A stretch of DNA of 64,000 bases from Anaerolineales bacterium UBA2181. Its GTDB lineage: Bacteria; Chloroflexota; Anaerolineae; Promineifilales; UBA4811. A program made the translations under genes and the position numbers. Below, piece after piece: positions 50,594 through 59,316 of the stretch (the stretch's first letter is position 1; every line of letters starts with the position of its first letter). The notes beneath the pieces were generated by a model. The model had not been told where the DNA came from. It did no database searches and worked only from the letters and a program-made list of their open reading frames with translations. The stretch is taken from positions 62,001 through 126,000 of the forward strand of contig DCVT01000015.1 in assembly GCA_002328075.1 (NCBI GenBank), written 5' to 3'.

Positions 50594-51376
50594 TCAGCCG
50601 GTTGGTCGGGTGAGTCCCAGAATGTGGTAACCGGCGTCCACGTGCAGTGTCTCGCCCGTCACGCCGCTGCCCAGGTCGCTGAGAAGGTAGAGCGCGCTTT
50701 TTCCCACCTCGGTTGCGCTGATGCTTCGCCGCAAGGGAGCGCACTCTCCGACGTGGTGCAGCATATCACGAAAGCCCATAAAAGCCCCCGCTGAAAGCGT
50801 CTTGACTGGCCCGGCGCTAATGGCGTTCACCCGGATGCCGTCCGGGCCCAGGTCGGCCGCCAGGTACCGCACGCTGGCTTCCAGTGCCGCTTTGGCGGCA
50901 CCCATCACGTTGTAATGCGGTATCACCTTTTCTGCTCCATAGTAGGTCAGGGTGAGGATGGCGCCGCCGCGGCTCATGAGCGGCCGGGCAGCGCGGGACA
51001 GCGCCACCAGCGAATAGACGCTGATGTCCATGGCCGTGTGAAAGCCTGCCCGCGAGGTGTCCAGATAGAGGCCGTTCAAGTCATCTCGTTCGGCGTAGGC
51101 AATGGCGTGAACCAGGATATCCAGGTGACCGAAAACCTGGGCTGCCCGGTCGAACACCACCTCAATCTGGCCGTCGTCGGTCACGTCGCAGGGTTCCACG
51201 AATCGCGCGCCGAGCTCGTCCGCCAGCGGCCGAACGCGGCGCTCCAACTTGTCGCCGGCATAACTCAGACCCACGTCCGCGCCGGCTTCCCAAAGGCACT
51301 GGGCAATAGCCCAGGCCAGCGAGTGTTTGTTGGCGACCCCAAAGACCAATGCTGTTTTCCCTTCCAGTAACCTCAT
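50594..51376 (-). CDS. fabI: Enoyl-ACP reductase (FabI)
   Basis: This 260-residue short-chain dehydrogenase of the FabI subgroup has the N-terminal GVANKHSLAWAIAQ and the catalytic Tyr and Lys in YNVMGAAKAALE. It also has LTLTYYGAEKVIP and RVNAISAGPVKTLSA. It performs the last reduction of fatty-acid elongation with NADH or NADPH. It is followed by yjbQ and preceded by the glycosylase gene, 88 bp away. Confidence 0.93.
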   Translation of the reverse strand: MRLLEGKTALVFGVANKHSLAWAIAQCLWEAGADVGLSYAGDKLERRVRPLADELGARFVEPCDVTDDGQIEVVFDRAAQVFGHLDILVHAIAYAERDDLNGLYLDTSRAGFHTAMDISVYSLVALSRAARPLMSRGGAILTLTYYGAEKVIPHYNVMGAAKAALEASVRYLAADLGPDGIRVNAISAGPVKTLSAGAFMGFRDMLHHVGECAPLRRSISATEVGKSALYLLSDLGSGVTGETLHVDAGYHILGLTRPTG

Positions 51377-51464
51377 TTGCCGAACCTTCCTTCAGCATGG
51401 ACGGCCCGACCACGGGCAAGCCGCTGTCGGCCGGTCGGCGGCGCGGGCAGGCCGCCACCGCTAT

Positions 51465-52103
51465 TCATGTGTCCCGATCCGACGTCTGTCTGCCGACAGA
51501 CCGGCGAGCGGTCGAGACCGTCGGTTCGTCGCGTAACCAGAACCGTAGCGGGTGACTGCGCCAGGGCTCGTGAGCATACGCGACGCCAACGCGTGGGCCG
51601 GTTGCAACCCGTTCGGGTGCCACCGGCTCACCCGCGGCTACCAGGATTTGGCCGCGGGGATTGCACACGTCCTCGCCGTTCAGGCTGCCGTCGACCGCCA
51701 GGGCCTGGCACAACCGCGCCGGGCCGTTGGTCAACTGGGCGTCCGGCCGGTGGTTGCGCCGAGAGCGCATGGATGGCAGACCGCGCAGAGGAGTGAGGGC
51801 TCGTAGCAGGACCGCCCCGGCTTCCTGGCTCTCGCGGCCGACCAGGTTGAGCATCCAGTGCATCCCGTAGGTGAAGTAGACATAGGCGTGTCCCGGCTCG
51901 CCGAACATGACCCCGTTCCGGGCGGTTCGACCGCTGCGAGCGTGCGATGCTCCATCGGTCGGGCCAGAATATGCCTCTGTCTCCACGATGCGTCCGACCA
52001 GTAGGAGACCATCTGCAAGCTGGCGCACCAACAAGGCGCCCAGCAAGCCAAGCGCCACCCGGTCGGTCTCCTGCGCGTAAAACGAACGGGGCAGAGGGTC
52101 CAC
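51465..52103 (-). CDS. 3-methyladenine DNA glycosylase (AAG/MPG family)
   Basis: This 212-residue base-excision repair enzyme shows LVGRIVETEAYSGPTDGASHA with the catalytic Glu. It also has the GEPGHAYVYFTYGMHWMLN motif, NGPARLCQAL and a C-terminal RVGVAYAHEPWR segment. It removes alkylated purines. It is divergent from the M23 peptidase gene. Confidence 0.93.
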   Translation of the reverse strand: MDPLPRSFYAQETDRVALGLLGALLVRQLADGLLLVGRIVETEAYSGPTDGASHARSGRTARNGVMFGEPGHAYVYFTYGMHWMLNLVGRESQEAGAVLLRALTPLRGLPSMRSRRNHRPDAQLTNGPARLCQALAVDGSLNGEDVCNPRGQILVAAGEPVAPERVATGPRVGVAYAHEPWRSHPLRFWLRDEPTVSTARRSVGRQTSDRDT

Positions 52104-52139
52104 ACGTCAATTCTAACACAACGGACGGCGCCTGCCATT

Positions 52140-52167
52140 TTGGTCTACCGGAGGCATACAGTATAAT
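52140..52167 (+). promoter_or_regulatory. Candidate promoter for the M23 peptidase gene
   Basis: TTGGTC and a perfect TATAAT (52162-52167) are 16 bp apart. The start site would fall near 52174, only about 9 bases before the first ATG. Confidence 0.5.
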
Positions 52168-52182
52168 ATCGTTTGCCCCCAC

Positions 52183-53403
52183 ATGGGCACGGAGGCATTC
52201 AATTGCAGCGTTGTGGTCGCAAACCGGGTCGCCGAGACCGCCAGCGCGGTGGTTATGGTGGTCTGGGATAACCTGGTGAATCGAGAGCGATATCGCCTCC
52301 GCCCAGTGACGCGGTTGGCTTGGCTGATCCTCATCGTGTGCTGCCTGGGTGCCTGCGGTCCTAACCAGGCCCTGGATGGTGTTGCTTTGGCGCCAGTGGT
52401 GGTTCACACCGCGGTGATTGGCACGCCGACCGCGGCTGTGCCATCCACCACCCGCTACCTGACCTGGACGCCAACTCAGACCGGTGCCATAGCCAGCCCG
52501 ATTCCCACCTGGACCCCGTCGGTGACGCCGGCGGTGCCCACCTTGGTGGCCACCAGGATAGCCACCTTCACCCCCCCACGGTTGCCGGCTGACATGAGGG
52601 ATGGGCGAGATCATTACTGGTTCGACCGGCCGATACCGGCCGATCAGGTTAACTGGACTGACCGCATTTATCCCTACGGGTCCACCCGCGGCGGCCTCTT
52701 GCCCACGCACCGTGGAGTCGAATTCATCAACCCGGAGGGGGTGCCAGTCCTGGCGGCGGGAGACGGAACGGTGGTTACGGCCGGCGCAGACGACCAGGTG
52801 CTCTTTGGGCCGCAACCAGATTACTATGGCCTGCTGGTGGTGATCCGTCATGAGCAGTTGTTCCATGAGCGCCGGGTATACACGCTTTATGGCCACCTGT
52901 CCCAGGTCCTGGTGACCGAGGGGCAGGTGGTGGCTTCGGGCGACACGGTTGGGCTGGTGGGAGGGACCGGCGTGGCTAACGGAGGCGCGCATCTGCATTT
53001 CGAAATTCGCATAGGCCACAATGGCTACGAAGAGACCCGCAACCCGGATCTCTGGCTTCGGCCTTTCCCCAACCGGGGAACGCTGGCCGGCCGGTTGCTG
53101 TGGGCGGACGGGAGCTATGTGTACGGAGCTCCTCTGTTGGTTCAACGGTTGGACGACCCCACCCGATTCGTCAACCGCACCATCTACACCTACGCCGATA
53201 CCACTGTAAACCCGGATGACGGATGGCAGGAAAACTTTGCCGCGCCGGATGTGGAGGCTGGCCCGTACCTGGTGACGTTTCGCCATTCGGAATGGGGTCA
53301 GGTGCTCCAGGAGGCGGTCTGGGTGTATCCCGGTGAGACGACGTTGGTGACGCTCCAATTACGCCCGCTGGCAACGCCCGAGCCCTCCGGTACACCTCAG
53401 TGA
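52183..53403 (+). CDS. M23 (LytM-type) peptidase, lipoprotein
   Basis: This 406-residue protein has a hydrophobic segment ending in a good lipobox, LGAC58. A Thr/Pro-rich linker of about 90 residues follows, then an M23 peptidase-like domain with HRGVEFINPEGVPVLAAGDG, LYGHLSQVLVTEGQVV, and HLHFEIRIG. C-terminal beta-rich sequence continues to the end. It probably acts on or near the envelope. The start is uncertain: the ATG at 52183 leaves a long cytoplasmic stretch, while a GTG at 52276 would give a normal signal peptide. The first His of the metal site is HRGVE and not HTGVD. Confidence 0.82.
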   Translation: MGTEAFNCSVVVANRVAETASAVVMVVWDNLVNRERYRLRPVTRLAWLILIVCCLGACGPNQALDGVALAPVVVHTAVIGTPTAAVPSTTRYLTWTPTQTGAIASPIPTWTPSVTPAVPTLVATRIATFTPPRLPADMRDGRDHYWFDRPIPADQVNWTDRIYPYGSTRGGLLPTHRGVEFINPEGVPVLAAGDGTVVTAGADDQVLFGPQPDYYGLLVVIRHEQLFHERRVYTLYGHLSQVLVTEGQVVASGDTVGLVGGTGVANGGAHLHFEIRIGHNGYEETRNPDLWLRPFPNRGTLAGRLLWADGSYVYGAPLLVQRLDDPTRFVNRTIYTYADTTVNPDDGWQENFAAPDVEAGPYLVTFRHSEWGQVLQEAVWVYPGETTLVTLQLRPLATPEPSGTPQ

Positions 53404-53439
53404 TTTGACATCGCCCGGGGGCTCTGTTATGCTCTAAAT

Positions 53440-53809
53440 GGTGTCCGAGGCGGCCAGGCGGTCGCGCCCCCTTGCGGGGTGAGGAAAGTCCGGGCTCCAC
53501 AGAGCGCGGTGCTGGCTAACTGCCAGGCGGAGTGATCCGGCGGTAAAGGGCAACAGAGAGGTAGATTGCCGGTCGGTCGGCAACGACTGATCAGCGAGGG
53601 TGAAACGGTGTGGCAAGAGCACACCGGCGGCTGTGGCAACATAGCCGGCCAGGCATCCCCCACCGGGAGCAAGGCCAAACAGGAGGGAATCCATCTGGAC
53701 GGGGGCTGCTCGTCCCCGTTGACTTTCGGGTAGGCCGCGTAGATAGATGATCGCCACCCCGGCAATCGACCGGGGGACAGAACCCGGCTTATCGGCCGGC
53801 TCGGACGCC
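53440..53809 (+). ncRNA. rnpB: RNase P RNA, bacterial type A
   Basis: This 370-nt gene is bounded by P1 pairing GGTGTCCGAG with CTCGGACGCC (one G-U). The conserved 5' core GAGGAAAGTCCGGGCTCC and the 3' core ACAGAACCCGGCTTAT are present, as are CAGGCGG and GAGGGTGAAACGGTG. It is the catalytic RNA for tRNA 5' maturation. Confidence 0.95.
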
Positions 53810-53967
53810 AGCCAACAACCATGGGAACGCGGGCTCTGGCAGGTGGGTTTGCCAGCGAGCGGGCGCCATGATAGCATTCGTTTGTGCCCGGAGGCCGAGT
53901 CTATCAACAGGACCATTCGGGCCGCTGTTCTCCCGGGGAACGGAGTGATGTGTCCGGCAAGACGCCG

Positions 53968-54131
53968 AGTAACGTATTGGTGATGGAAGGCGGCCATCGC
54001 GTGCAGCTGGCGATTGCACTCATGCTGCGGCGCTGGGACTGCCGAGCGGTGACAGCGCGGGACGGTATGCACGGTCTGGTAGATTGCTGCCAGAGCGGGT
54101 GGAGCCGGTGCTGACGGACGTCATGATGGTG
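53968..54131 (+). pseudogene. Remnant of a response-regulator receiver domain
   Basis: In the first frame the sequence reads NVLVMEGGHRVQLAIALMLR then RWDCRAVTARDGMHGLVD. After a frameshift near 54084 it continues LLPERVEPVLTDVMM, which is the phospho-acceptor strand of a CheY-like receiver. The DD pair has become EGG and the sequence is lost just after DVMM. It is a truncated, frameshifted fossil. The first codons of any upstream start for the next gene come from it. Confidence 0.6.
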
Positions 54132-56507
54132 ATGCTGACCCGAACCAGACGGGTGCAGTCAGCCGGTCTCCCGCTCCTATTGGGGCTGGCGGCGTTGGGC
54201 GCGATATTGACGCTCTTGGCGGGTTGGCCGGCGCGCGCGGCGGCCGAAATCCTCTATGTGGCGCCGGGCGGAGACTGCGGGGAAGCTGTTCCATGTTTTG
54301 CGTCCGTCCAGGCAGCGGTGGATGCCGCGCCTGATTACGCTACCGTCAAGGTGGCGCAAGGCGTGTACACGGGCGATGGATCCCAGGTGGTGCTGGTCTC
54401 CCGGCCGATCACGCTGACCGGTGGTTATTCCATCTCTGACTGGAACCTATCCAACCCAACACACCACCCAACTGTGGTGGATGCCGAAAACGCAACCAAC
54501 CGGCGCGGCGTGGTCATTCATGGTGCGGACGGGGCGCCCATCAGGCTGTCTGGCCTGACGGTCCGGAGTGGCCGGGCGCTCTATTCCAAGGGGGGAGGAG
54601 TATACGTGCATTCCGGCGTGGTGGAGATGCGGCAGGTTGTGTTGGAGGACTGCGTCGCGGACACTGGCGGGGGACTCTATCAGGCGGGAGGAAGCCTTAC
54701 GCTAGCTGAGAGCTGGATAAAGGGCAATCTGGCGCATTGGGATGGCGGTGGACTGGCTTTGGGCAACGGCACCCTCCTCCTGCAAGGCAATCGAGTGCAG
54801 GGCAATACCGCAACTCGGCATGGGGGTGGGCTGTCGGTAGCTGCCGGGGTGGTCGAGCTGAGTGGCAACATCATTGCGGGCAACCAGGCCAACAGCGGCA
54901 GTGGTCTGGCGGTGGGCGGCGGACAGGTCACCGGAGTCAACGACGTGATTGCCCGCAACGTTTCCCCATGGGACGGGGTGTATGTAGCCGGCAGCGGGTC
55001 GGTTCACGCTCGTCATTGGACGTTGGTGAGCAACAGCGGGTACGCACTGACGACGTACGGCGGGCAGGCCCTGCTCACCAACACCCTCGTCGTGTCCCAC
55101 GCGCTGGTGGGGTTGTGGGGGCTGGATATCACCGCCGACCACACGCTGTTTTACGGAAACGGCGAGCAGTGCGGGGGCGGTGCAATCTGCACCGGAAGTG
55201 TGGAGGGGGACCCCGGGTTCTTTAGCCCGGTTGGGTGGAACTATCATATCCGGCCGGGTTCGGCCGCGGTGGATGCGGGGGTCGACGCAGGAGTCTCCTG
55301 GGACATGGACGGCGAACCCAGGCCGGCGGGGCAAGGGGTTGACATTGGTGCCGATGAATTGTGGCCCTACCAGTTGACCTTTCTGCCCTTGGTCTGGCGC
55401 CTGCCAGCGGTGAATATGCCGGATCCCCTTCCTCCACCGGTTCCGATGACGGGAACAACGCCGTTGAACTGGCCGGCCATCCGTGCGGGGTTGCAGGCGC
55501 AGGGCCAGGACCTGGCATTCGTCAAGATTGGGTTTCACCTGGGTGTTGGCGGCAATGCCGTCGGATTTGGCGCTTACCTGGATACGCTGGCGCTTGACGG
55601 TGTGCCGGTCATGGTCAAGAGCGTGGACAATTTTGGTGTCTGTGCCGATGCCCTGGCGGCTAATCCAGACAACGTGGTGGTTTTCCGCAAGACCGGTGCC
55701 CTAGAACTGCCGAATTATGACCTTCCGCCGGAGCAGTCGGCAGTTCAACACTGGTCCAATATCAAGGCAGCGCTTCCGACCGAGTTTGACAAGCGGACCT
55801 GGCTGGAAGTTATGAATGAACCCGACAAAGACCGATCCGATTGGCTGGGCACGTTTGCCTACCACATTGGTCAACAGATGCTCAGCGAAGGGTATCGCTT
55901 TGCGGCTTTTGGTTGGTCCTCGGGCGAGCCGGAACCCGAGCACTGGACAACCCCCGGCATGCTGCAGTTCCTCCATCTGGCGGCCGCCAACCCGGACCGG
56001 ATCGCGGTGGCGGTGCACGAGTACAGCTACACCGTCAATGACATTGCTGAAGGTTATCCGTACCTGGTCGGCCGCTTCCAGGATCTGTTCCGCATCTGCG
56101 ACGAACACGGCATCCCCCGCCCAACGGTGCTCATCACCGAATGGGGCTGGGAGTACAACCACGTGCCGGCCGTGGTGGACGATGCCATGGACGACATCGC
56201 CTGGGCTTCCTGGCTTTATGCCGCCTATCCGCAGGTCAAGGGTGCCGCCATCTGGTATTTGGGCGGCGGTTTTGGCGGAATTGCCGACGAGGCGCAACGG
56301 CTCATCGCGCCGGTGCTGGATTATGCTCAAACCAGCTACTTTGTCATCGAACCTGGCCAGGGGCGGGTCGCCCCCGAGCTGTTCCAACCGGGTGCAGCCA
56401 GATCGCCCGAGCCGGTTGACCTGCCGGGGAAAACCTGGTTGCCGCAAAAGCCCGGGTGGCTAACGGGCCGCCAACCCTACAGGCAACAAGAACTGCCCGC
56501 CGATTAG
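54123..56507 (+). CDS. Exported beta-helix protein with C-terminal clan GH-A-like glycosidase domain
   Basis: This protein has about 794 residues. A signal peptide (GLPLLLGLAALGAILTLLAG, cleaved near ARAAA) precedes a right-handed parallel beta-helix with choice-of-repeat pattern (GGGLYQAGG, GGGLALGNG, GGGLSVAAG) and a YVAPGGDC start. A linker follows near residue 430, then a TIM barrel resembling clan GH-A: E566 in LEVMNEPD (acid/base) and E673 in LITEWGWE (nucleophile). The substrate is unknown. A TTG at 54084 extends the frame but adds receiver-remnant sequence, so I chose the ATG at 54123. No clear ribosome site is seen. Confidence 0.75.
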   Translation: MMVMLTRTRRVQSAGLPLLLGLAALGAILTLLAGWPARAAAEILYVAPGGDCGEAVPCFASVQAAVDAAPDYATVKVAQGVYTGDGSQVVLVSRPITLTGGYSISDWNLSNPTHHPTVVDAENATNRRGVVIHGADGAPIRLSGLTVRSGRALYSKGGGVYVHSGVVEMRQVVLEDCVADTGGGLYQAGGSLTLAESWIKGNLAHWDGGGLALGNGTLLLQGNRVQGNTATRHGGGLSVAAGVVELSGNIIAGNQANSGSGLAVGGGQVTGVNDVIARNVSPWDGVYVAGSGSVHARHWTLVSNSGYALTTYGGQALLTNTLVVSHALVGLWGLDITADHTLFYGNGEQCGGGAICTGSVEGDPGFFSPVGWNYHIRPGSAAVDAGVDAGVSWDMDGEPRPAGQGVDIGADELWPYQLTFLPLVWRLPAVNMPDPLPPPVPMTGTTPLNWPAIRAGLQAQGQDLAFVKIGFHLGVGGNAVGFGAYLDTLALDGVPVMVKSVDNFGVCADALAANPDNVVVFRKTGALELPNYDLPPEQSAVQHWSNIKAALPTEFDKRTWLEVMNEPDKDRSDWLGTFAYHIGQQMLSEGYRFAAFGWSSGEPEPEHWTTPGMLQFLHLAAANPDRIAVAVHEYSYTVNDIAEGYPYLVGRFQDLFRICDEHGIPRPTVLITEWGWEYNHVPAVVDDAMDDIAWASWLYAAYPQVKGAAIWYLGGGFGGIADEAQRLIAPVLDYAQTSYFVIEPGQGRVAPELFQPGAARSPEPVDLPGKTWLPQKPGWLTGRQPYRQQELPAD

Positions 56508-56680
56508 GTCCACCCCCAGTGCGCGGTCAAATCGGTGGGCCCAACGCCTGGCTGGAAGCAGAACGCCAAACCGCCGGGAAAAGGTAGCAGTGCGTTGGCG
56601 GGCGCAATGCTCAGCCCAGCGGTTTATCGGCTATTCTGGGTCCGGACCTCTAGGCCGGAAACCGTGTGATCCCCGCGTGG

Positions 56681-59245
56681 TCAGGGAACAAACTGAATGT
56701 CGTCCACGTAGGTCCAGGTGTTGTACCAACGGTCAAAAGCGCTCCAATTCTCCAGCCGCAGTGTGATATTGCGCCCTGCGTACGGAGCTACATTGACATC
56801 AAAATACTCCCACCCCTGCGACTGGGCCGGGTTCGTGCATCCATAGACGACCGTCTGGTTGCCGTCCATCTTGACTACACTTCCGTTGACGACAATCTGG
56901 AAGCGGTCATAGTTCTCGTCCACGAATTTGTCCTGACTGAAGATCCGGTACCAGACGCGCAGCTTGGTATAACCGCTGGCCGGCACGCTGATGGTGCGCT
57001 GGGCCCAGGCAGAACCGAGGGGAACACCATCGTTGCAGGGGTAGGCCGGGTTGCCGAGCAATGCAGCCGAGGTTCCGGAGTGGCGATCCGCAGTGGTTAC
57101 GGACTGGGACAGCTCGCCCCCATGCGACCATCCGGCCCAGCCATCCTCAAAGCCGCCGTTGTCCAAGGGATAGTACCTCCCTACCACGATCGGTAGGTAG
57201 ACTTGGCTCTTCTCCACAACGGTCGTGGCTACGGTGCTGGTCCCGCCGATGTTGCCTGCCAAATCGGTTGCCCTCACGCGGAAGGAGTAATTGTGATCGA
57301 ACTGCACTGCCACCGGCGTGGATGGCCCAAACTGATCAGACGAGAGGGAGGTGTTAGCATGCCAGGTCTGCCAGGGGTTGTTATCCACCCTGTACTCGAC
57401 CTGGTACGTCGCGATTCCTGAGCCGGGCGCAGGGTCAGCGCCTGACCACGTGACGGTCCACGAGCGCTGCCAGACCTTGACCGGCGAGCTGACGCTCGCC
57501 GAGGGCGCGACCGTGTCGCGGACCGTATTTCCGTCACCGCTGCTCGAGGCGGCCGCCTCCGAGTTGCCGGCGTTGTCCGTGGCTACGGTTTGAAAGTAGT
57601 AGGTTCCATCGCCACTCGTTGGGCTGAAACTAAAGGTGCCGCTGGTTCCGGTTGAGCACTGCCCGCTGGCGGTCCAGGTGCCACCGGAGCCGAACTTGTA
57701 CCAGAGGCAGGTCTGGTTGGGGCCGGAGGCAGCGTCGCTGACCGTCCAGGCCACCGGAATCGGGCCCCCGTTGTCGTAGGCGGGCGGATTGGCCTGGGAC
57801 GCCGGGGGCAAGGTGTCACGAACCGTGTTGTCGTCACCGCCGCCGGCAGCGGCGGCCTCCGAGTTGCCGGCGTTGTCGGTGGCGACGGTCTGAAAATAGT
57901 AGGTTCCGTCGCCCCCGGTCGGGTTAAATTCCCAGGTGCCGCTGGTTCCGCTTGAGCACTGCCCGCTGGCGGTCCACGTGCCACCAGAGCCGAATTTGTA
58001 CCAGAGGCAGGTCTGGTTGGGGCCGGAGGTGGAGTCGCTGGTGGTCCAACCGACGGGGATCGTTTCGCCGTTGTCGTAGGTGGGCGAACTGGCGGTGGAT
58101 GACGGGGGCACGGTATCGCGAATCGTGTTTGTGTCACCGCTGCCAGAGGCGGCCGCCTCCGAGTTTCCGGCGACATCGGTGGCAACGGTCTGAAAGTAGT
58201 AGGTGCCGTCGCCACTGGTTGGATCAAAGTTAAAGGTGCCACTGGTTCCAGCTGAACACAACCCGCTGGCCGTCCAGGTGCCGCCGGAACCGAACTTGTA
58301 CCAGAGGCAGGTCTGGTTGGGGCCGGAGGTGGCGTCGCTGGCGACCCATATCACCGGAATGGTCCCACCCGTGTCGTAGGTGGGCGAATTGGCCGAGGAC
58401 GCCGGGGGGACTGAATCCCGCAATGTCTGCCCATCACCGCTGCCGGAGGCAGCCGCCTCCGAGTTGCCGGCGTTATCGGTGGCCACCGTCTGAAAGTAGT
58501 AGGTTCCATCGTCACTGGTTGGTGGGTTGAAATTGAAGGTGCCGCTGGTACCACCTGAACACAGCCCGCTGGCGGTCCAGGTGCCGCCGGAACCGAACTT
58601 GTACCACAAGCAGGTCTGGCCAGGGCCGGAGGTAGCGTCGCTGGCGGTCCAACCCACCGGAATCAGCCCGCCGGTGTCGTATGCTGGCGGGCTGGCCGAC
58701 GACGTCGGCGCTACCGTGTCATACATCGTGTTGGTGTCGCCGTTCCCAGCAGGGCCATCCTCCACGTTATTGGCGTTGTCGGTGGCAACGGTCTGAAAAT
58801 AGTAGGTCCCGTCTCCGTTAGCGGCGACAAAGTAAAAGGTGGCGGATTCCGCCGTGTTGGTATAGCTGGTGGTGATCCAGTCGCCCGTGCCGAACTTGAA
58901 ATGCAGGCGCACCAACTTGATCCCGCTGCCGGCATGGCCGTCAGACGCTGTATAGCTCACCGGAATGGTGGCTACCAGAGAATAGTTGGGTGAGACTGCG
59001 GTGGAGGTGGGGGGTTGATTGTCGGCGAGAGGAGTCCTGGGGGTCAACGCGTTGGCTGCGGGGTTGTTTGGTGCAACCACGGGCAGTGTAACAACCTGAC
59101 GCGTCAGGTCTCCGGCAGCCTGGGCTGCGGCGGCTACCGCCGTCAGCAAGAGCAGTAGAGTTACCAGGACGGCTACTACTATCACCGAGGTGCGCCTGAT
59201 TAGCTGCGCTCGACATCGTGTCGATTGATCAGTCTGGTTCCTCAT
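56681..59245 (-). CDS. Secreted repeat protein with Ig/fibronectin-like domains
   Basis: This protein has 854 residues. A signal sequence (VIVVAVLVTLLLLLTAVAAA) is followed by about five tandem domains of 100 residues built on the pattern IPVxWTASDATSGPxQTCLW, YKFGSGGTWTASG, and YYFQTVATDNAGNSEAA. A fibronectin-like domain and a C-terminal jelly-roll-like domain (PLDNGGFEDGWAGWSHGGEL) follow. It is probably surface-exposed. I chose the ATG at 59245, with AGGAG 8 bp upstream. Related repeats occur in Chloroflexi adhesin-like proteins. No catalytic motif is visible. Confidence 0.8.
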   Translation of the reverse strand: MRNQTDQSTRCRAQLIRRTSVIVVAVLVTLLLLLTAVAAAAQAAGDLTRQVVTLPVVAPNNPAANALTPRTPLADNQPPTSTAVSPNYSLVATIPVSYTASDGHAGSGIKLVRLHFKFGTGDWITTSYTNTAESATFYFVAANGDGTYYFQTVATDNANNVEDGPAGNGDTNTMYDTVAPTSSASPPAYDTGGLIPVGWTASDATSGPGQTCLWYKFGSGGTWTASGLCSGGTSGTFNFNPPTSDDGTYYFQTVATDNAGNSEAAASGSGDGQTLRDSVPPASSANSPTYDTGGTIPVIWVASDATSGPNQTCLWYKFGSGGTWTASGLCSAGTSGTFNFDPTSGDGTYYFQTVATDVAGNSEAAASGSGDTNTIRDTVPPSSTASSPTYDNGETIPVGWTTSDSTSGPNQTCLWYKFGSGGTWTASGQCSSGTSGTWEFNPTGGDGTYYFQTVATDNAGNSEAAAAGGGDDNTVRDTLPPASQANPPAYDNGGPIPVAWTVSDAASGPNQTCLWYKFGSGGTWTASGQCSTGTSGTFSFSPTSGDGTYYFQTVATDNAGNSEAAASSSGDGNTVRDTVAPSASVSSPVKVWQRSWTVTWSGADPAPGSGIATYQVEYRVDNNPWQTWHANTSLSSDQFGPSTPVAVQFDHNYSFRVRATDLAGNIGGTSTVATTVVEKSQVYLPIVVGRYYPLDNGGFEDGWAGWSHGGELSQSVTTADRHSGTSAALLGNPAYPCNDGVPLGSAWAQRTISVPASGYTKLRVWYRIFSQDKFVDENYDRFQIVVNGSVVKMDGNQTVVYGCTNPAQSQGWEYFDVNVAPYAGRNITLRLENWSAFDRWYNTWTYVDDIQFVP
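57580..58800 (-). repeat. Tandem ~300-bp intragenic repeats
   Basis: Four near-identical copies of about 300 bp recur (recognisable by GTCGTAGGTGGGCGAA-like segments near 57771, 58071, 58372 and 58675). They encode the Ig-like domains. Long runs are conserved at the nucleotide level, which points to recent duplication or gene conversion. Confidence 0.82.
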
Positions 59246-59316
59246 CGCATTTTCTCCTCGAATCGTCTGCATCGTTCATGTCATCCAGCGTTCAATGACG
59301 CGCCACCGCACCGGGC

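Noticed and set aside
51628..53358. 576-codon minus-strand open frame across the glycosylase and M23 genes
   Set aside because: It overlaps two recognised genes and its composition (rich in Arg, Gly, His, Pro) is typical of a frame shadow.
53434..54072. Minus-strand 212-codon and 131-codon frames near 53430-54070
   Set aside because: They lie over rnpB, whose RNA core motifs and P1 pairing are unambiguous.
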